This document shows positions 10,701-19,262 of a stretch of 64,000 nucleotides of DNA, in pieces. The notes under the pieces are model-generated. The model saw nothing but the letters and a program-made list of their open reading frames with translations, had not been told where the DNA came from and searched no databases. Source of the stretch: Pseudomonadota bacterium (lineage in GTDB: Bacteria > Pseudomonadota > Gammaproteobacteria > Steroidobacterales > Steroidobacteraceae). Numbering within the stretch: position 1 is the first letter of the stretch; every line of letters begins with the position of its first letter. Both the position numbers and the translations under genes were made by a program. The stretch covers positions 497,501 through 561,500 of the forward strand of contig JADJBE010000001.1 in NCBI GenBank assembly GCA_016703895.1. Direction: 5' to 3'.

Positions 10701-11829
10701 CACCCATGAAGGTGAGATCGTCCTGCGGGCTCGCCCTGTCGAGACCACTGCTACACACCTCGTAGTCCGGTTGGAAGTGAGCGACACGGGCATCGGCATG
10801 GAGCCGGCAGTACTGGAACGCATCTTCGAAGCGTTCAGCCAGGCCGACGAATCCACCACACGCCGCTTCGGTGGCACGGGGCTCGGGCTGTCGATTTGTC
10901 GTCATCTCGTCGATCTGATGGATGGCAAGCTTGGTGTCGACAGCCAGCCAGGCCTGGGAACGACATTCTGGTGCGAACTACCGTTTGCGATTGCCGCGTC
11001 GGCCAGGGTCGCTGGCCTTGGCATCGAGGGTCTCAAAATTGCGGTCGCGACACCGGTGCGTTCGCTACAAGACACGTGCATCGAACGAATCAATGCTGCA
11101 GGCGGCACCGCGATCCGCTGCCAGTCGAGCTTTGAGCTGCAGTCCTTGCTCGCCATGCCGGGTAGCTGCGATGTGGTCTTGCTCGATGCGGATCGACTCA
11201 ACCGCATTGGCTCTACTACCCGCGAGCTGGCGCGCAATACGGGTGTCAGATGGATTCATATCAGTCGTGATGTCACACCTATCACGGCGGATGAAGCAGC
11301 CGACCGTGTCGCGCAAATCTCGAAGCCTGTTGCGTTCCGCGCGCTATGCAGCGCGATACGCGAGCTACAGCAGGATGCCGCGGCAGCGACGCAATCGCCC
11401 GCAGAGCCCAAGCTGGCGGGTCCACTCTGTAACAAGCGTGTACTGGTGGTCGAAGACAACCCCGTCAATCAGTTAGTCGTTGAACGCATGCTGCAATTGC
11501 TCGGCTGCGCCGTCACGATTGTCGGTGACGGCCAGACCGCCGTAACGCGCGTTGCCACGGAGTACTTCGATATCGTACTGATGGACGCGCAAATACCCGT
11601 AATGGATGGCATGACCGCAACGCGAACCATACGTCAGTCGCATGCGAGGAATGCCCACGTGCCTATCGTTGGTCTGACGGCCCACGCGTCCGATGAGGCC
11701 AGGGACCAATGTCTGCAAGCCGGCATGAATGACTTCCTGAGCAAGCCGTTCTCGATCGAGCAACTGCGCACGGTCATGCGGCGCTGCACGGATGACTCCG
11801 CACCCATCGATGCTGCGAGCGCTGGCTAG
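7721..11829 (+). pseudogene. Beta-propeller hybrid sensor histidine kinase, split by one frameshift
   Basis: Two reading frames, 7721-10675 and 10672-11829, together encode one hybrid kinase. The first has a signal peptide, about thirteen propeller-blade repeats with the LWIGT...GGL signature (two-component regulator propeller), a Y_Y_Y domain, one membrane helix near residue 810, and a HisKA domain with SHEIRTPMNG (His 873). The second has the ATPase domain (NLLGNALKFT, DTGIGM, GGTGLGLSI), a pseudo-receiver stretch and a receiver with MDAQIPVMDG (Asp 305 of that frame). Near 10582 the HisKA frame goes off. Adding one base restores LAQQKNLEL and the conserved linker, so a single-base deletion or sequence error is most likely. 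The family commonly senses extracellular polysaccharide products; here the ligand is unknown. Confidence 0.88.
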
Positions 11830-11863
11830 TATCTGCGCGGGCCCTTAGGTATCTTCTATCGCC

Positions 11864-12583
11864 GTGATTGGACGATTCCACGAAATCAGCATCCGCACCG
11901 ACGACATACGTCAGTCGGTGGAGTTCTATGAGCAACTCGGGTTCAGCCAATGCGTGGCCGGTGACACCTGGTCGCATCCCTATGGCGTACTGACAGACGG
12001 TGCGATCACGCTCGGGCTCCATCAGTATCGCTTTCCCTCGCCGTCGATCACTTGCGTGCAGGAGAACATACCCGAGCACCTACTGGCGCTGGAAGCACTG
12101 GGTCTCGAAATCGGGTGGCGTCGGGTGGGTGATGAAGTCTTCAACGAGTTTGGTTTCGTCGACCCCGCCGGCCAGATGGTGACCCTGCTGGAGGCGCGCA
12201 CTTGCTCGCCGGGTACGCGCCGGCGTAGCGAAGGTTCATGGTTAAGCGAGTTCATGGGATTCAGTATTCCAACCAATGACTTTGCGGCAATGCGTGCCTT
12301 CTGGGAGCGGCTCGGCTTCGTCGCACATGCAGAGGAGGAAGTCCCCTATCTGCGCATGAGCATGACAAGCGATCGCCTGAATATCGGTGCCCATCGGCCA
12401 CGCACGCTCGATGCACCTATGTTGGTCTTCGCAGCCGCTGACATGCCGGCACGGATCGAGCGACTGCACCAAATGCAGGTCGATTTTTCGGCCGAACTGC
12501 CGCGCGGCCTCGCGCGCGGCGCTAACGCATTGCTGACAGCCCCGGAGGGCACGCAGCTACTGCTGCTTCACGAGCTCGCCTGA
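11864..12583 (+). CDS. VOC family (glyoxalase/bleomycin-resistance fold) protein, two modules
   Basis: A 239-residue cytoplasmic protein starting at GTG. Two paired beta-alpha-beta-beta-beta modules are visible: one opens with RFHEISIRTDDIRQSVEFYEQ, the second with FSIPTNDFAAMRAFWERLGF. Both are typical openings of vicinal-oxygen-chelate proteins. Members bind a metal and act on or sequester small molecules; the substrate cannot be told from the sequence. The 3' end overlaps by 27 bp the end of the convergent RND permease gene. No operon partner is evident downstream, and the gene starts 34 bp after the hybrid kinase. Confidence 0.82.
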   Translation: MIGRFHEISIRTDDIRQSVEFYEQLGFSQCVAGDTWSHPYGVLTDGAITLGLHQYRFPSPSITCVQENIPEHLLALEALGLEIGWRRVGDEVFNEFGFVDPAGQMVTLLEARTCSPGTRRRSEGSWLSEFMGFSIPTNDFAAMRAFWERLGFVAHAEEEVPYLRMSMTSDRLNIGAHRPRTLDAPMLVFAAADMPARIERLHQMQVDFSAELPRGLARGANALLTAPEGTQLLLLHELA

Positions 12584-15500
12584 AGACGACGCCGCCTGCT
12601 CCTTGCGCCCCAACAAGCGCCGCACGCGTGCGGTGACGCTCGCCATGGCGGCATACGCCGCTGGCACCACGACCAACGAGAGTAAGGTGGAACTCGCCAG
12701 TCCACCAATGATCGAGACCGCGAGCGGCTGGCGGAAAGCGGCGTCAGCGCCCAAGCCAAGTGCGATCGGTGTCATGCCGGCGGACATCGCGACGCTGGTC
12801 ATGACGACGGGTCGCGCGCGCTTGCGACAAGCATCGATAAGCGCCTCATGCATCGGTAGTCCATGGTCGCGTTGCGCAATTACCGCATAGTCGATCAGCA
12901 AAATCGAGTTCTTGGTCGCGATGCCGATCAAGCTGATGAGACCAATGAGTGCCGGCATCGATAGGTCGAGGCCAGTGAGCAGCAGAGCACCGAATGCGCC
13001 GCCAGCACAGAGCGGCACCGCCGAGAGAATCGTGATCGGCTGCGTCGGACTGTTCAGCAACAGTAACAACACCGCGTAAACGCACAGAATGCCGATACCC
13101 ATCGCGATCGCAAAGCCTGTGAACAGATCGATGAACACCTCGCTGTCGCCGGAGGGCACAACGCGCACGCCCGCTGGCAGGGACTGCATGATGGGCAACG
13201 CGTTGGTGGCTCGCATCGCATCACCCAGCGGCGTGCCGTTTAGCTCGGCGTTCAACTCGATGTTGCGCTCGCGCTGATAACGGTCGATCTGTGCGGGCCC
13301 GCTGCTCAACTGCACATCGGCCACCACACCCAAGGGCACCGGACCGCCGCGAGCCGGCAAGCGTAGCTCGCGCAGCGTCGCAGGATCATTCAATGCCTCG
13401 GGTTGCAACTGCACCCGGATCGGAATCTGCCGCTCCGGCAGGTTGAGCTTGGCGAGGCGCTGACGATAGTCACCGCTGGTCGCAACGCGAGCCGCGTCCG
13501 CAATGTCTGTCGTCGAAACACCCAGATCGGCGGCACGCGCCGGGTTGGGTACGACCACAATTTCTGGCCGCAGCAGCGCCGCACTGGAGGTGACATTCCC
13601 CAGGCCCGGAATAGTCTTCAAGCCCCGCTCAACCTCGCGCGCGGCCTCCGCAAGCGCCTGCGGGTTGTTACCCGCGAGCTTCATCTGCAATATTCCGCCA
13701 GGGCCACCGGACGTGAACGACAGGCGTACACCCGGCATAGTCGAGAGCCGCTCGCGCACGTCCGCATCCAACTCCTGCTGCGTACGACTGCGCTCGCCCA
13801 GCGGCGCCCAAGTTACGATCATGCTGGCGCGCCGCACCTCGGGCACAATATCGCCACCACCGTGCCCGCCGGCGCTGCCACCGACGGTCGTAAACACATT
13901 GCGTATCTCAGGCATGTCGGACAAGCGCTGCCGCGCTATCTCGGTCGCACGGATTGTTGCCTCGAGCGGCGTACCCGGCGCCAATTCGATGTTCACGTTG
14001 GTACGACCGAAGTCCTCTTCTGGCAGGAACGTCGCGGGTAACAACGGCACCAAGGCTAACGACAACACAAAGAACAGAGTCGCAATGCCCAAGGTGATCC
14101 GCTTGTGGCGGATTGCCTTGTCGACCCAACCGAGATACCAGGTAATCCAGCGCGGCTCGGGGTGCGGCTTGTCGTCGCCCTTGAGAAAGTAGGCCGCCAT
14201 CATCGGTGTCAGCATGCGCGCCACCAACAGCGAGAACATCACGGCGATCGCGGCTGTCCAGCCGAACTCGCGGAAAAACTTGCCCGGTATGCCCGGCATG
14301 AATGCCACCGGCAAGAACACTGCTGCCAAGGTTACGGAAGTGGCCACCACGGCGACGCCGATCTCATCGGCGGCCTCGCGCGCTGCCTGCATTGATGTCT
14401 TGCCCATGCGTCGGTGACGCACGATGTTCTCCACTTCGACGATCGCGTCGTCTACCAACACGCCCACGACGACCGCGAGCGCCAGCAACACAATGAAATT
14501 GAGCGAGAACCCCAACAAATGAATGACCGCGAACGTCGGGATGATCGACAACGGCAACGCCGCAGCCGATATCCAGGTGGCGCGCCAGTCACGCAGAAAC
14601 AAGAACACAACCATGACCGCCAGCAAGCCGCCTTCGAACAACATGGTCATCGATGACTCGTAGGAGGCTTCGGTCTCCTCAAGACTGGACGCCACCTCCG
14701 TGAACTTGATACGCGGATGCTCGGCGGCCAGTTTCTGCATGGCAACGCGGACTTTCTGGCCCACTTCCAGTTCGTCGACGCCGCGCGAACGGAAGATCGC
14801 GAAGCCAATGGCGGTCTCGCCATTGAGCAACGCCGCCTGGCGGGGATCCGCATTGCCGTCGCGGACATTGGCAATCGCCGACAGCCGGACCGTACGACCA
14901 TCCGGCAGTGAAATCGGGAAGTCAGCCAAGTCGGCCGCGGTACTGACCGTACCCAGGGTACGAATCGACTGTTCCTGACCGCCCTGCGTGGCGCGGCCGC
15001 CGGGTCGTTCGAGTTGCAGGCGCGCGAGCTGCTGCGACACCGTGTTAGCCGGAACACCGTAAGCCTGTAACGCACGCGGATCGAGATCGACACGGACTTC
15101 GCGCTCGACACCGCCCGTACGCGAGAAACTGCCGATGCCACGAATACTGTAGACCGTCTTCTTGACGGTGTCGTCGATGAACCAGGACAGCTCATCGGGC
15201 GCGAGCGCATCCGACTGCACGGCGTACGTCAGCATCGCGCCGCCAACCACGTTGATACGCTGGATAACGGGCTCTTCGATTTCAACCGGCATATCGGCAC
15301 GCACCCGCGTCACCGCATCGCGCACTTCGTCAGTGGCCTGATCGAGTTCATGACCTAACTCGAACACGATATTCGTCGTGGACACGCCTTCATTGACGCG
15401 CGAAATGATCTGGCGAATGTTAGCAATGCTCGATACCGCGTCTTCCACTCGTCGCGTAACGTCGGTCTCAAGCTGAGACGCTGTCGCGCCCGGCAAGTTG

Positions 15501-15646
15501 ACCGTAACCGTAACGGTCGGAAACTGGATATCCGGAAACTTCGCCACTGGAATGGCGTTGAAGCCCAACAGGCCCGCGATACACAGGCCGACAAATATCA
15601 TTGCTGCCGGTAGCGGCCGATCGATTGCCCAACGGGAAACGTTCAT
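12557..15646 (-). CDS. RND multidrug-type efflux permease (AcrB/MexB-like)
   Basis: A 1029-residue inner-membrane proton antiporter of the hydrophobe/amphiphile efflux RND family, the expected length. The N-terminus (WAIDRPLPAAMIF, then FPDIQFPTVTV) and the porter-domain signatures are typical. The central helices carry the charged residues of the proton relay (VVVGVLVDDAIVEVENI). The C-terminal helices include GIATKNSILLIDYA and SVAMSAGMTPIALG. It pumps substrates from periplasm or membrane through an adaptor and an outer-membrane channel. The adaptor gene lies immediately upstream with a 4-bp overlap, and a MarR regulator diverges beyond it. No outer-membrane TolC-type gene is in the window, so a channel encoded elsewhere must be used. 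Confidence 0.95.
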   Translation of the reverse strand: MNVSRWAIDRPLPAAMIFVGLCIAGLLGFNAIPVAKFPDIQFPTVTVTVNLPGATASQLETDVTRRVEDAVSSIANIRQIISRVNEGVSTTNIVFELGHELDQATDEVRDAVTRVRADMPVEIEEPVIQRINVVGGAMLTYAVQSDALAPDELSWFIDDTVKKTVYSIRGIGSFSRTGGVEREVRVDLDPRALQAYGVPANTVSQQLARLQLERPGGRATQGGQEQSIRTLGTVSTAADLADFPISLPDGRTVRLSAIANVRDGNADPRQAALLNGETAIGFAIFRSRGVDELEVGQKVRVAMQKLAAEHPRIKFTEVASSLEETEASYESSMTMLFEGGLLAVMVVFLFLRDWRATWISAAALPLSIIPTFAVIHLLGFSLNFIVLLALAVVVGVLVDDAIVEVENIVRHRRMGKTSMQAAREAADEIGVAVVATSVTLAAVFLPVAFMPGIPGKFFREFGWTAAIAVMFSLLVARMLTPMMAAYFLKGDDKPHPEPRWITWYLGWVDKAIRHKRITLGIATLFFVLSLALVPLLPATFLPEEDFGRTNVNIELAPGTPLEATIRATEIARQRLSDMPEIRNVFTTVGGSAGGHGGGDIVPEVRRASMIVTWAPLGERSRTQQELDADVRERLSTMPGVRLSFTSGGPGGILQMKLAGNNPQALAEAAREVERGLKTIPGLGNVTSSAALLRPEIVVVPNPARAADLGVSTTDIADAARVATSGDYRQRLAKLNLPERQIPIRVQLQPEALNDPATLRELRLPARGGPVPLGVVADVQLSSGPAQIDRYQRERNIELNAELNGTPLGDAMRATNALPIMQSLPAGVRVVPSGDSEVFIDLFTGFAIAMGIGILCVYAVLLLLLNSPTQPITILSAVPLCAGGAFGALLLTGLDLSMPALIGLISLIGIATKNSILLIDYAVIAQRDHGLPMHEALIDACRKRARPVVMTSVAMSAGMTPIALGLGADAAFRQPLAVSIIGGLASSTLLSLVVVPAAYAAMASVTARVRRLLGRKEQAASSSGELVKQQ

Positions 15647-16752
15647 ACGCCCTCCTTCGCGATAGCGACCAGGTCGCCGTCGGTCAGAAACCCAGCACCT
15701 TGAACCACGATAGCCTGCTCGGCATCGAGACCACTGCGTAATGCCACCTCTTTACCGAGGGACGCGCCGGTTTCGACGCGCTGTTGTTTGACGCGGGCTT
15801 TGTGGCCCTGCCGTTCATTGACTGCGAATACGTAAGAGATACCATCGCGTACCACGACCGACTGCCGCGCGATGATGAGAGCCGGCGCGTCACCCAAGAC
15901 CACCTCGCCTTCGACGAACATCCCGGCGCGTAACTCGCCTGAATCCTTTATATCCGCGTAGATGAGGCCGGTCCGCGAGCGCGGATCCAGCGACGGCGCG
16001 ACACTGCGCACTTTTGCAAGCACCAGCGTACCGGCCGGATCGCGCAAACGCACATCGGCGCCAGCCTTGACCCGCGCGAGATCCGACCCTGACAGCTCGC
16101 CACGCCACTCGAGCCGACCCTCGCGGATCATCTTCAGCAACTCGTTGTTAGGCGAGACGATCTGGCCGGGATCGACGGAGCGTGCTGAGATCACGCCGTC
16201 ATCGGGTGCGCGCAGGGATGCGAACCCGAGCCGCAGCCGGGCCGACTCGAGCTGCGCCAGCGCCGACTGACGCTGCGCCTCAGCGCGCGCTTCGCCCGCA
16301 ATCAGCTCGTCGGCATTGCCAGCGGAAATCAACTGCTGTTCCTTGAGACGCCGTCCGCGCTCGCCGTTGGCGCGCGCCAACACCAAGGCTGCGTCGGCCT
16401 CGGCGAGCCGGGCGCGCGCCGAGTTGAGATCCACCTGCAAGGTACGGGCGTCCATTTCAATGAGTGGCTGCCCTTTTTTGACCTGCTGACCAACATCCAC
16501 TAACACCCGCGCGACGCGCACGCTCGACAGCTCCACGCCGAGGCTGATCTCCTGCCACGGTGCGACCGAGCCCGACGCCGTGATGGTACGCGGCAGCGGC
16601 CGCGTCGCGGGTACGGCTACGGTAACCGTCATCGCCGGTGTGTCATTGACTACCGCGGCGGCCTTGTCCTTGCCACCACAGGCGGTCAGCGCGACTGTCA
16701 AAGCAGCGAGCGACGTGAAAACAATATGTGAACTAAATCGCGAGGAAATCAT
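15643..16752 (-). CDS. RND efflux periplasmic adaptor (membrane fusion) lipoprotein
   Basis: About 369 residues. The frame extends to a TTG at 16770, but the ATG at 16752 gives a clean lipoprotein signal peptide ending in a lipobox LTACGG, and I prefer that start. The sequence shows the adaptor architecture: a lipoyl-like half motif (GQQVKKGQPLIEMDART), a coiled-coil hairpin rich in Ala/Arg/Glu, the second lipoyl half (LRAPDDGVISARSVDPGQ), a beta-barrel region and a membrane-proximal domain. It bridges the RND permease to an outer-membrane channel. Its stop overlaps the permease ATG by 4 bp. Transcription probably starts in the short gap shared with the marR-type gene, which holds nested palindromes. 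Confidence 0.93.
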   Translation of the reverse strand: MISSRFSSHIVFTSLAALTVALTACGGKDKAAAVVNDTPAMTVTVAVPATRPLPRTITASGSVAPWQEISLGVELSSVRVARVLVDVGQQVKKGQPLIEMDARTLQVDLNSARARLAEADAALVLARANGERGRRLKEQQLISAGNADELIAGEARAEAQRQSALAQLESARLRLGFASLRAPDDGVISARSVDPGQIVSPNNELLKMIREGRLEWRGELSGSDLARVKAGADVRLRDPAGTLVLAKVRSVAPSLDPRSRTGLIYADIKDSGELRAGMFVEGEVVLGDAPALIIARQSVVVRDGISYVFAVNERQGHKARVKQQRVETGASLGKEVALRSGLDAEQAIVVQGAGFLTDGDLVAIAKEGV

Positions 16753-16788
16753 ACGGAAGATCCGATCCAAAGAGCCAAGTGGCAGCTG

Positions 16789-16823
16789 TATCAGTGCCCT
16801 GATATTATATCAGCGTACTGATA
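16789..16823. promoter_or_regulatory. Nested palindromic operator between efflux operon and MarR gene
   Basis: Two copies of TATCAG-N4-CTGATA lie at 16789-16804 and 16808-16823, 19 bp centre to centre. The right arm of the first and left arm of the second form a third perfect palindrome (CTGATAT-T-ATATCAG, 16799-16813). The array sits 22 bp upstream of the MarR start and about 37 bp upstream of the adaptor ATG, so one dimer array could repress both directions. MarR proteins bind such 16-20 bp inverted repeats and often autoregulate (family knowledge). That this MarR is the ligand is inference from position. Confidence 0.8.
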
Positions 16824-16845
16824 TTGTTCGCTCACGGGATTTTGG

Positions 16846-17463
16846 ATGGCGACCATGGCGCGGCAACGGCCAACCGGACGTCTAGCTGAGATGCTGGAGC
16901 GGCCCGAAGACAGTCTGGGCTTCCTGCTGAAGCAAGTCCACCACCTGATGCGCCTTGGCATGGAGTCACGTATGCGGGCTGCGCGCACGCACATGACCCA
17001 CGCACATGCGGTCACGCTGCACTCTTTGCTGGCATCCCCCGGCGCGTCGGGTGCGGAGCTGGCCCGCGCCGCGACAGTGACACCACAAACCATGAACAGC
17101 ATCCTGGTCACGCTGGAACAACAGGGAATGATCACGCGGGAGCCCAACTCGCGCCACGGCCGCATTCTCGCTACCTATGTGACCGAAAAAGGTCAGCGCC
17201 AGTTTGACGCGGGCGTCGGCGCAGCTGAAGGCTTTATCGAGGAGATGGAAGCATCGCTGACCAATGCGGAGCGCAGGCAGCTACGCCGCCTGCTGCAGCG
17301 CTGTTTAGCGAGTCTGAGTGCGATAACCGGTGTGGAGGTCGAACGACCCATACCAGTGCCGACGCGGCCCGTACTGGACAAACAAGCTAGTCGACGCCCA
17401 AAGCTCGACGCAGCAACTAAGCGCGCGGCGCGCGGCGCAACAGCCAAACGCCGAACAACATGA
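16846..17463 (+). CDS. MarR family transcriptional regulator
   Basis: A 205-residue winged-helix repressor. The core (about residues 25-150) has the MarR layout: a dimerisation helix (LLKQVHHLMRLGMESRMR), a helix-turn-helix (SGAELARAATVTPQTMNSILVTLEQQGMI) and the wing (REPNSRHGRILATYVTEKG). The C-terminal 40 residues are basic (KRAARGATAKRR) and extend beyond the usual family length. It diverges from the RND efflux operon and has a palindromic array just upstream, which indicates autoregulation and control of the pump by a small-molecule ligand. ATG codons at 16846 and 16855 are both possible starts. The 3' end overlaps the convergent MFS gene by 47 bp. Confidence 0.9.
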   Translation: MATMARQRPTGRLAEMLERPEDSLGFLLKQVHHLMRLGMESRMRAARTHMTHAHAVTLHSLLASPGASGAELARAATVTPQTMNSILVTLEQQGMITREPNSRHGRILATYVTEKGQRQFDAGVGAAEGFIEEMEASLTNAERRQLRRLLQRCLASLSAITGVEVERPIPVPTRPVLDKQASRRPKLDAATKRAARGATAKRRTT

Positions 17464-18712
17464 TGCAAAAACTGACGCCGGCCATCAGATAGAACGGCCC
17501 ACCCTTGCTGATCTGATCATACAGCCAGCCGCCAGTTCCATTGGTGAAGAGGATGCCCGCCGATGCGGCAATCCCGGCGATGCCGAACACCGCGCCGCGG
17601 CATGCTATGGGCGCTTCCTGCCCCAGCATCGTCTGACTCGCAATGATCGCCGATATCTGTCCTAGCCCTAACAACAGGCAGACGGGCGCGACGATAGCCA
17701 TGGCAGTTGGATCATCAATAAAGGCGCCGGCAAAATAAGCGACGCTACCGAGTGCCATGGCGAATATTCCGGTCTTTAGCCGGTCCAGCCGATCCAGCAT
17801 GACGCCAAATACGACTGCGCCAATCAGTGCCGACAGTGCTACCAAGCCCACGATGCGGCTGGCCGAGCTCGTTGCGGCGGACATCGTCATGCCCTTTTCG
17901 AGTGCCGCCTGCTGCAGCCGCAGCGACAAAAACGTACCAATCACGATGCGATCGCCAAACGACACAAACTGCAGCAGGTATGCAAACCAGATGCGCGGAT
18001 TGGACCGAGCCGCCGCCAAACCTTCACGCAAGATCGTCATGAAGGGGGTCGCGAAGGCGTCGCGGCGCGGCGTCCCTTTCTTCAGCCCGATGAAGACCAC
18101 GAGCGCCGACAGGGCACACAGGCCCGCGGCAATCCAGAACGTGGCCTGACCAGCACGCTGGTCATCCATGCCACCGTTAGCCAGTATTTCCGGTAGTCTG
18201 CCAAGGCCGAATATGGCAGAGACAGCACCCAGCCCCTGAAAGAAGCCGGTCATCCCGACAAACCGGCCGCGCGACCCTTCTTCCGGCGTGTCTGCCAGCA
18301 CGGTCGCGAGCATTGTGCCCACCGCCGCCACACCAACCGAGAAGAACAGGGCACAGCCCAGCAACTGCGGCAAGGTGCGTGCTTCGGGGTATAACAAGAA
18401 CCCGATCGCCAGCCAGGCGAAACCGAAGGTATAGACCAAACGCCGGCCAATCTTGTCCGCCAGCGCTCCGAACGGCGCCACTAACAATAGCGCCACGATT
18501 TCGTTGGCAATCCCCAAGGTCGCAACCGTGCGCCCCTGCATCTCCTCGGGCAGCTTCAGATTGACGTTGAGTAGATAGGCTTGAATGAAGCTGATGAAAG
18601 CCAGCAAGCCGATCGTGATGAACGCGGCGTACAGAAACGTCACACCATTGACGCGCGAATAGCCCGGCGCGAGGGCAATCGGCCCGAGCCGACTGCTGGG
18701 AGCTGCTGACAT
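17417..18712 (-). CDS. MFS transporter
   Basis: A 431-residue integral membrane protein with about twelve hydrophobic helices and a central charged loop near residue 215. The loop between helices 2 and 3 reads GALADKIGRRLVY, the major-facilitator signature motif, and a related VMLDRLDRLKTG appears in the second half. The beginning GVTFLYAAFITIGLLAFISF is helix 1. Substrate is not predictable. No regulator or enzyme is coupled to it. Its 3' end overlaps the convergent MarR gene by 47 bp. It lies next to the RND pump, so drug or metabolite export is possible but unproved. Confidence 0.9.
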   Translation of the reverse strand: MSAAPSSRLGPIALAPGYSRVNGVTFLYAAFITIGLLAFISFIQAYLLNVNLKLPEEMQGRTVATLGIANEIVALLLVAPFGALADKIGRRLVYTFGFAWLAIGFLLYPEARTLPQLLGCALFFSVGVAAVGTMLATVLADTPEEGSRGRFVGMTGFFQGLGAVSAIFGLGRLPEILANGGMDDQRAGQATFWIAAGLCALSALVVFIGLKKGTPRRDAFATPFMTILREGLAAARSNPRIWFAYLLQFVSFGDRIVIGTFLSLRLQQAALEKGMTMSAATSSASRIVGLVALSALIGAVVFGVMLDRLDRLKTGIFAMALGSVAYFAGAFIDDPTAMAIVAPVCLLLGLGQISAIIASQTMLGQEAPIACRGAVFGIAGIAASAGILFTNGTGGWLYDQISKGGPFYLMAGVSFCIMLFGVWLLRRAPRA

Positions 18713-18765
18713 AGTTATACCAACTGGTGGAGACCTGCCGCGAGCATAGCCAGCAGCCAGCCGGT

Positions 18766-19149
18766 TTACGAGCTAAATACCCAAGGATTCTTCGTGATCG
18801 CCACGCTGTAGATATAGCCGATCACCAGCATGGCCGACAGCCAAGCCACCAGTCGGCTGCGGTTGCTGCGGACACGCCGTACGGCGACATGACCAATCAG
18901 GATATAGAGCAACAGCGCGACGAGCTTGGCGCCAAGCCACGATGCTCCGCTCGGCGAGACCCCGAGCAGCACTGCCATGGTCACGCCAGCGCCAAACAAG
19001 ACGGTATCCACGGTATGCGGTAACCAGCGCAGCAGGCCGACTGCCGGATCTTGGCCCCGAGCTGCCCGCACGACCCGCGCGGTGAACAGCCACGGGGTCA
19101 CAAGTGCACAGAGAATATGGAGCAACAGGATTGGCAGATACGCGGTCAT
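18766..19149 (-). CDS. SirB2-like inner-membrane protein
   Basis: About 127 residues from the ATG at 19149; upstream in-frame starts at 19167 and 19194 add only non-helical sequence. Four hydrophobic helices are visible (for example AYLPILLLHILCALVTPWLF and WLSAMLVIGYIYSVAI), with a short conserved-looking stretch PHTVDTVLFGAGVTMAV that fits the SirB2 family. These proteins are small membrane proteins of unknown biochemical role. The gene diverges from the S46 peptidase gene across a gap of about 110 bp that includes a 12-bp palindrome. Confidence 0.72.
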   Translation of the reverse strand: MTAYLPILLLHILCALVTPWLFTARVVRAARGQDPAVGLLRWLPHTVDTVLFGAGVTMAVLLGVSPSGASWLGAKLVALLLYILIGHVAVRRVRSNRSRLVAWLSAMLVIGYIYSVAITKNPWVFSS

Positions 19150-19214
19150 CGGCGAGCGCCCGTTCATGTGGCGCCACCGGGCGCCGGCAATCATAATGGT
19201 AACTTCTTGAACGC

Positions 19215-19226
19215 CGACTGCAGTCG
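19215..19226. promoter_or_regulatory. 12-bp perfect palindrome in the SirB2 / S46 peptidase divergent gap
   Basis: CGACTGCAGTCG is fully self-complementary and sits 36 bp upstream of the S46 peptidase ATG. A further CGACTGCC half-site follows at 19239. The same CGACTG half-site forms an inverted repeat before the UbiD-like gene at 33.48 kb. It may be a regulator site, but short palindromes of this composition also arise by chance in high-GC DNA. Confidence 0.35.
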
Positions 19227-19262
19227 TTCGTCGGCATTCGACTGCCATTGTGGAGCATTGTC

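Noticed and set aside
10672..11829. An independent gene starting at ATG 10672
   Set aside because: The ATG encodes the Met of the conserved ATPase-domain start (NLLGNALKFT follows), and adding one base upstream joins the two frames into one normal kinase. I treat it as a frameshift, though separate translation is raised as a finding.
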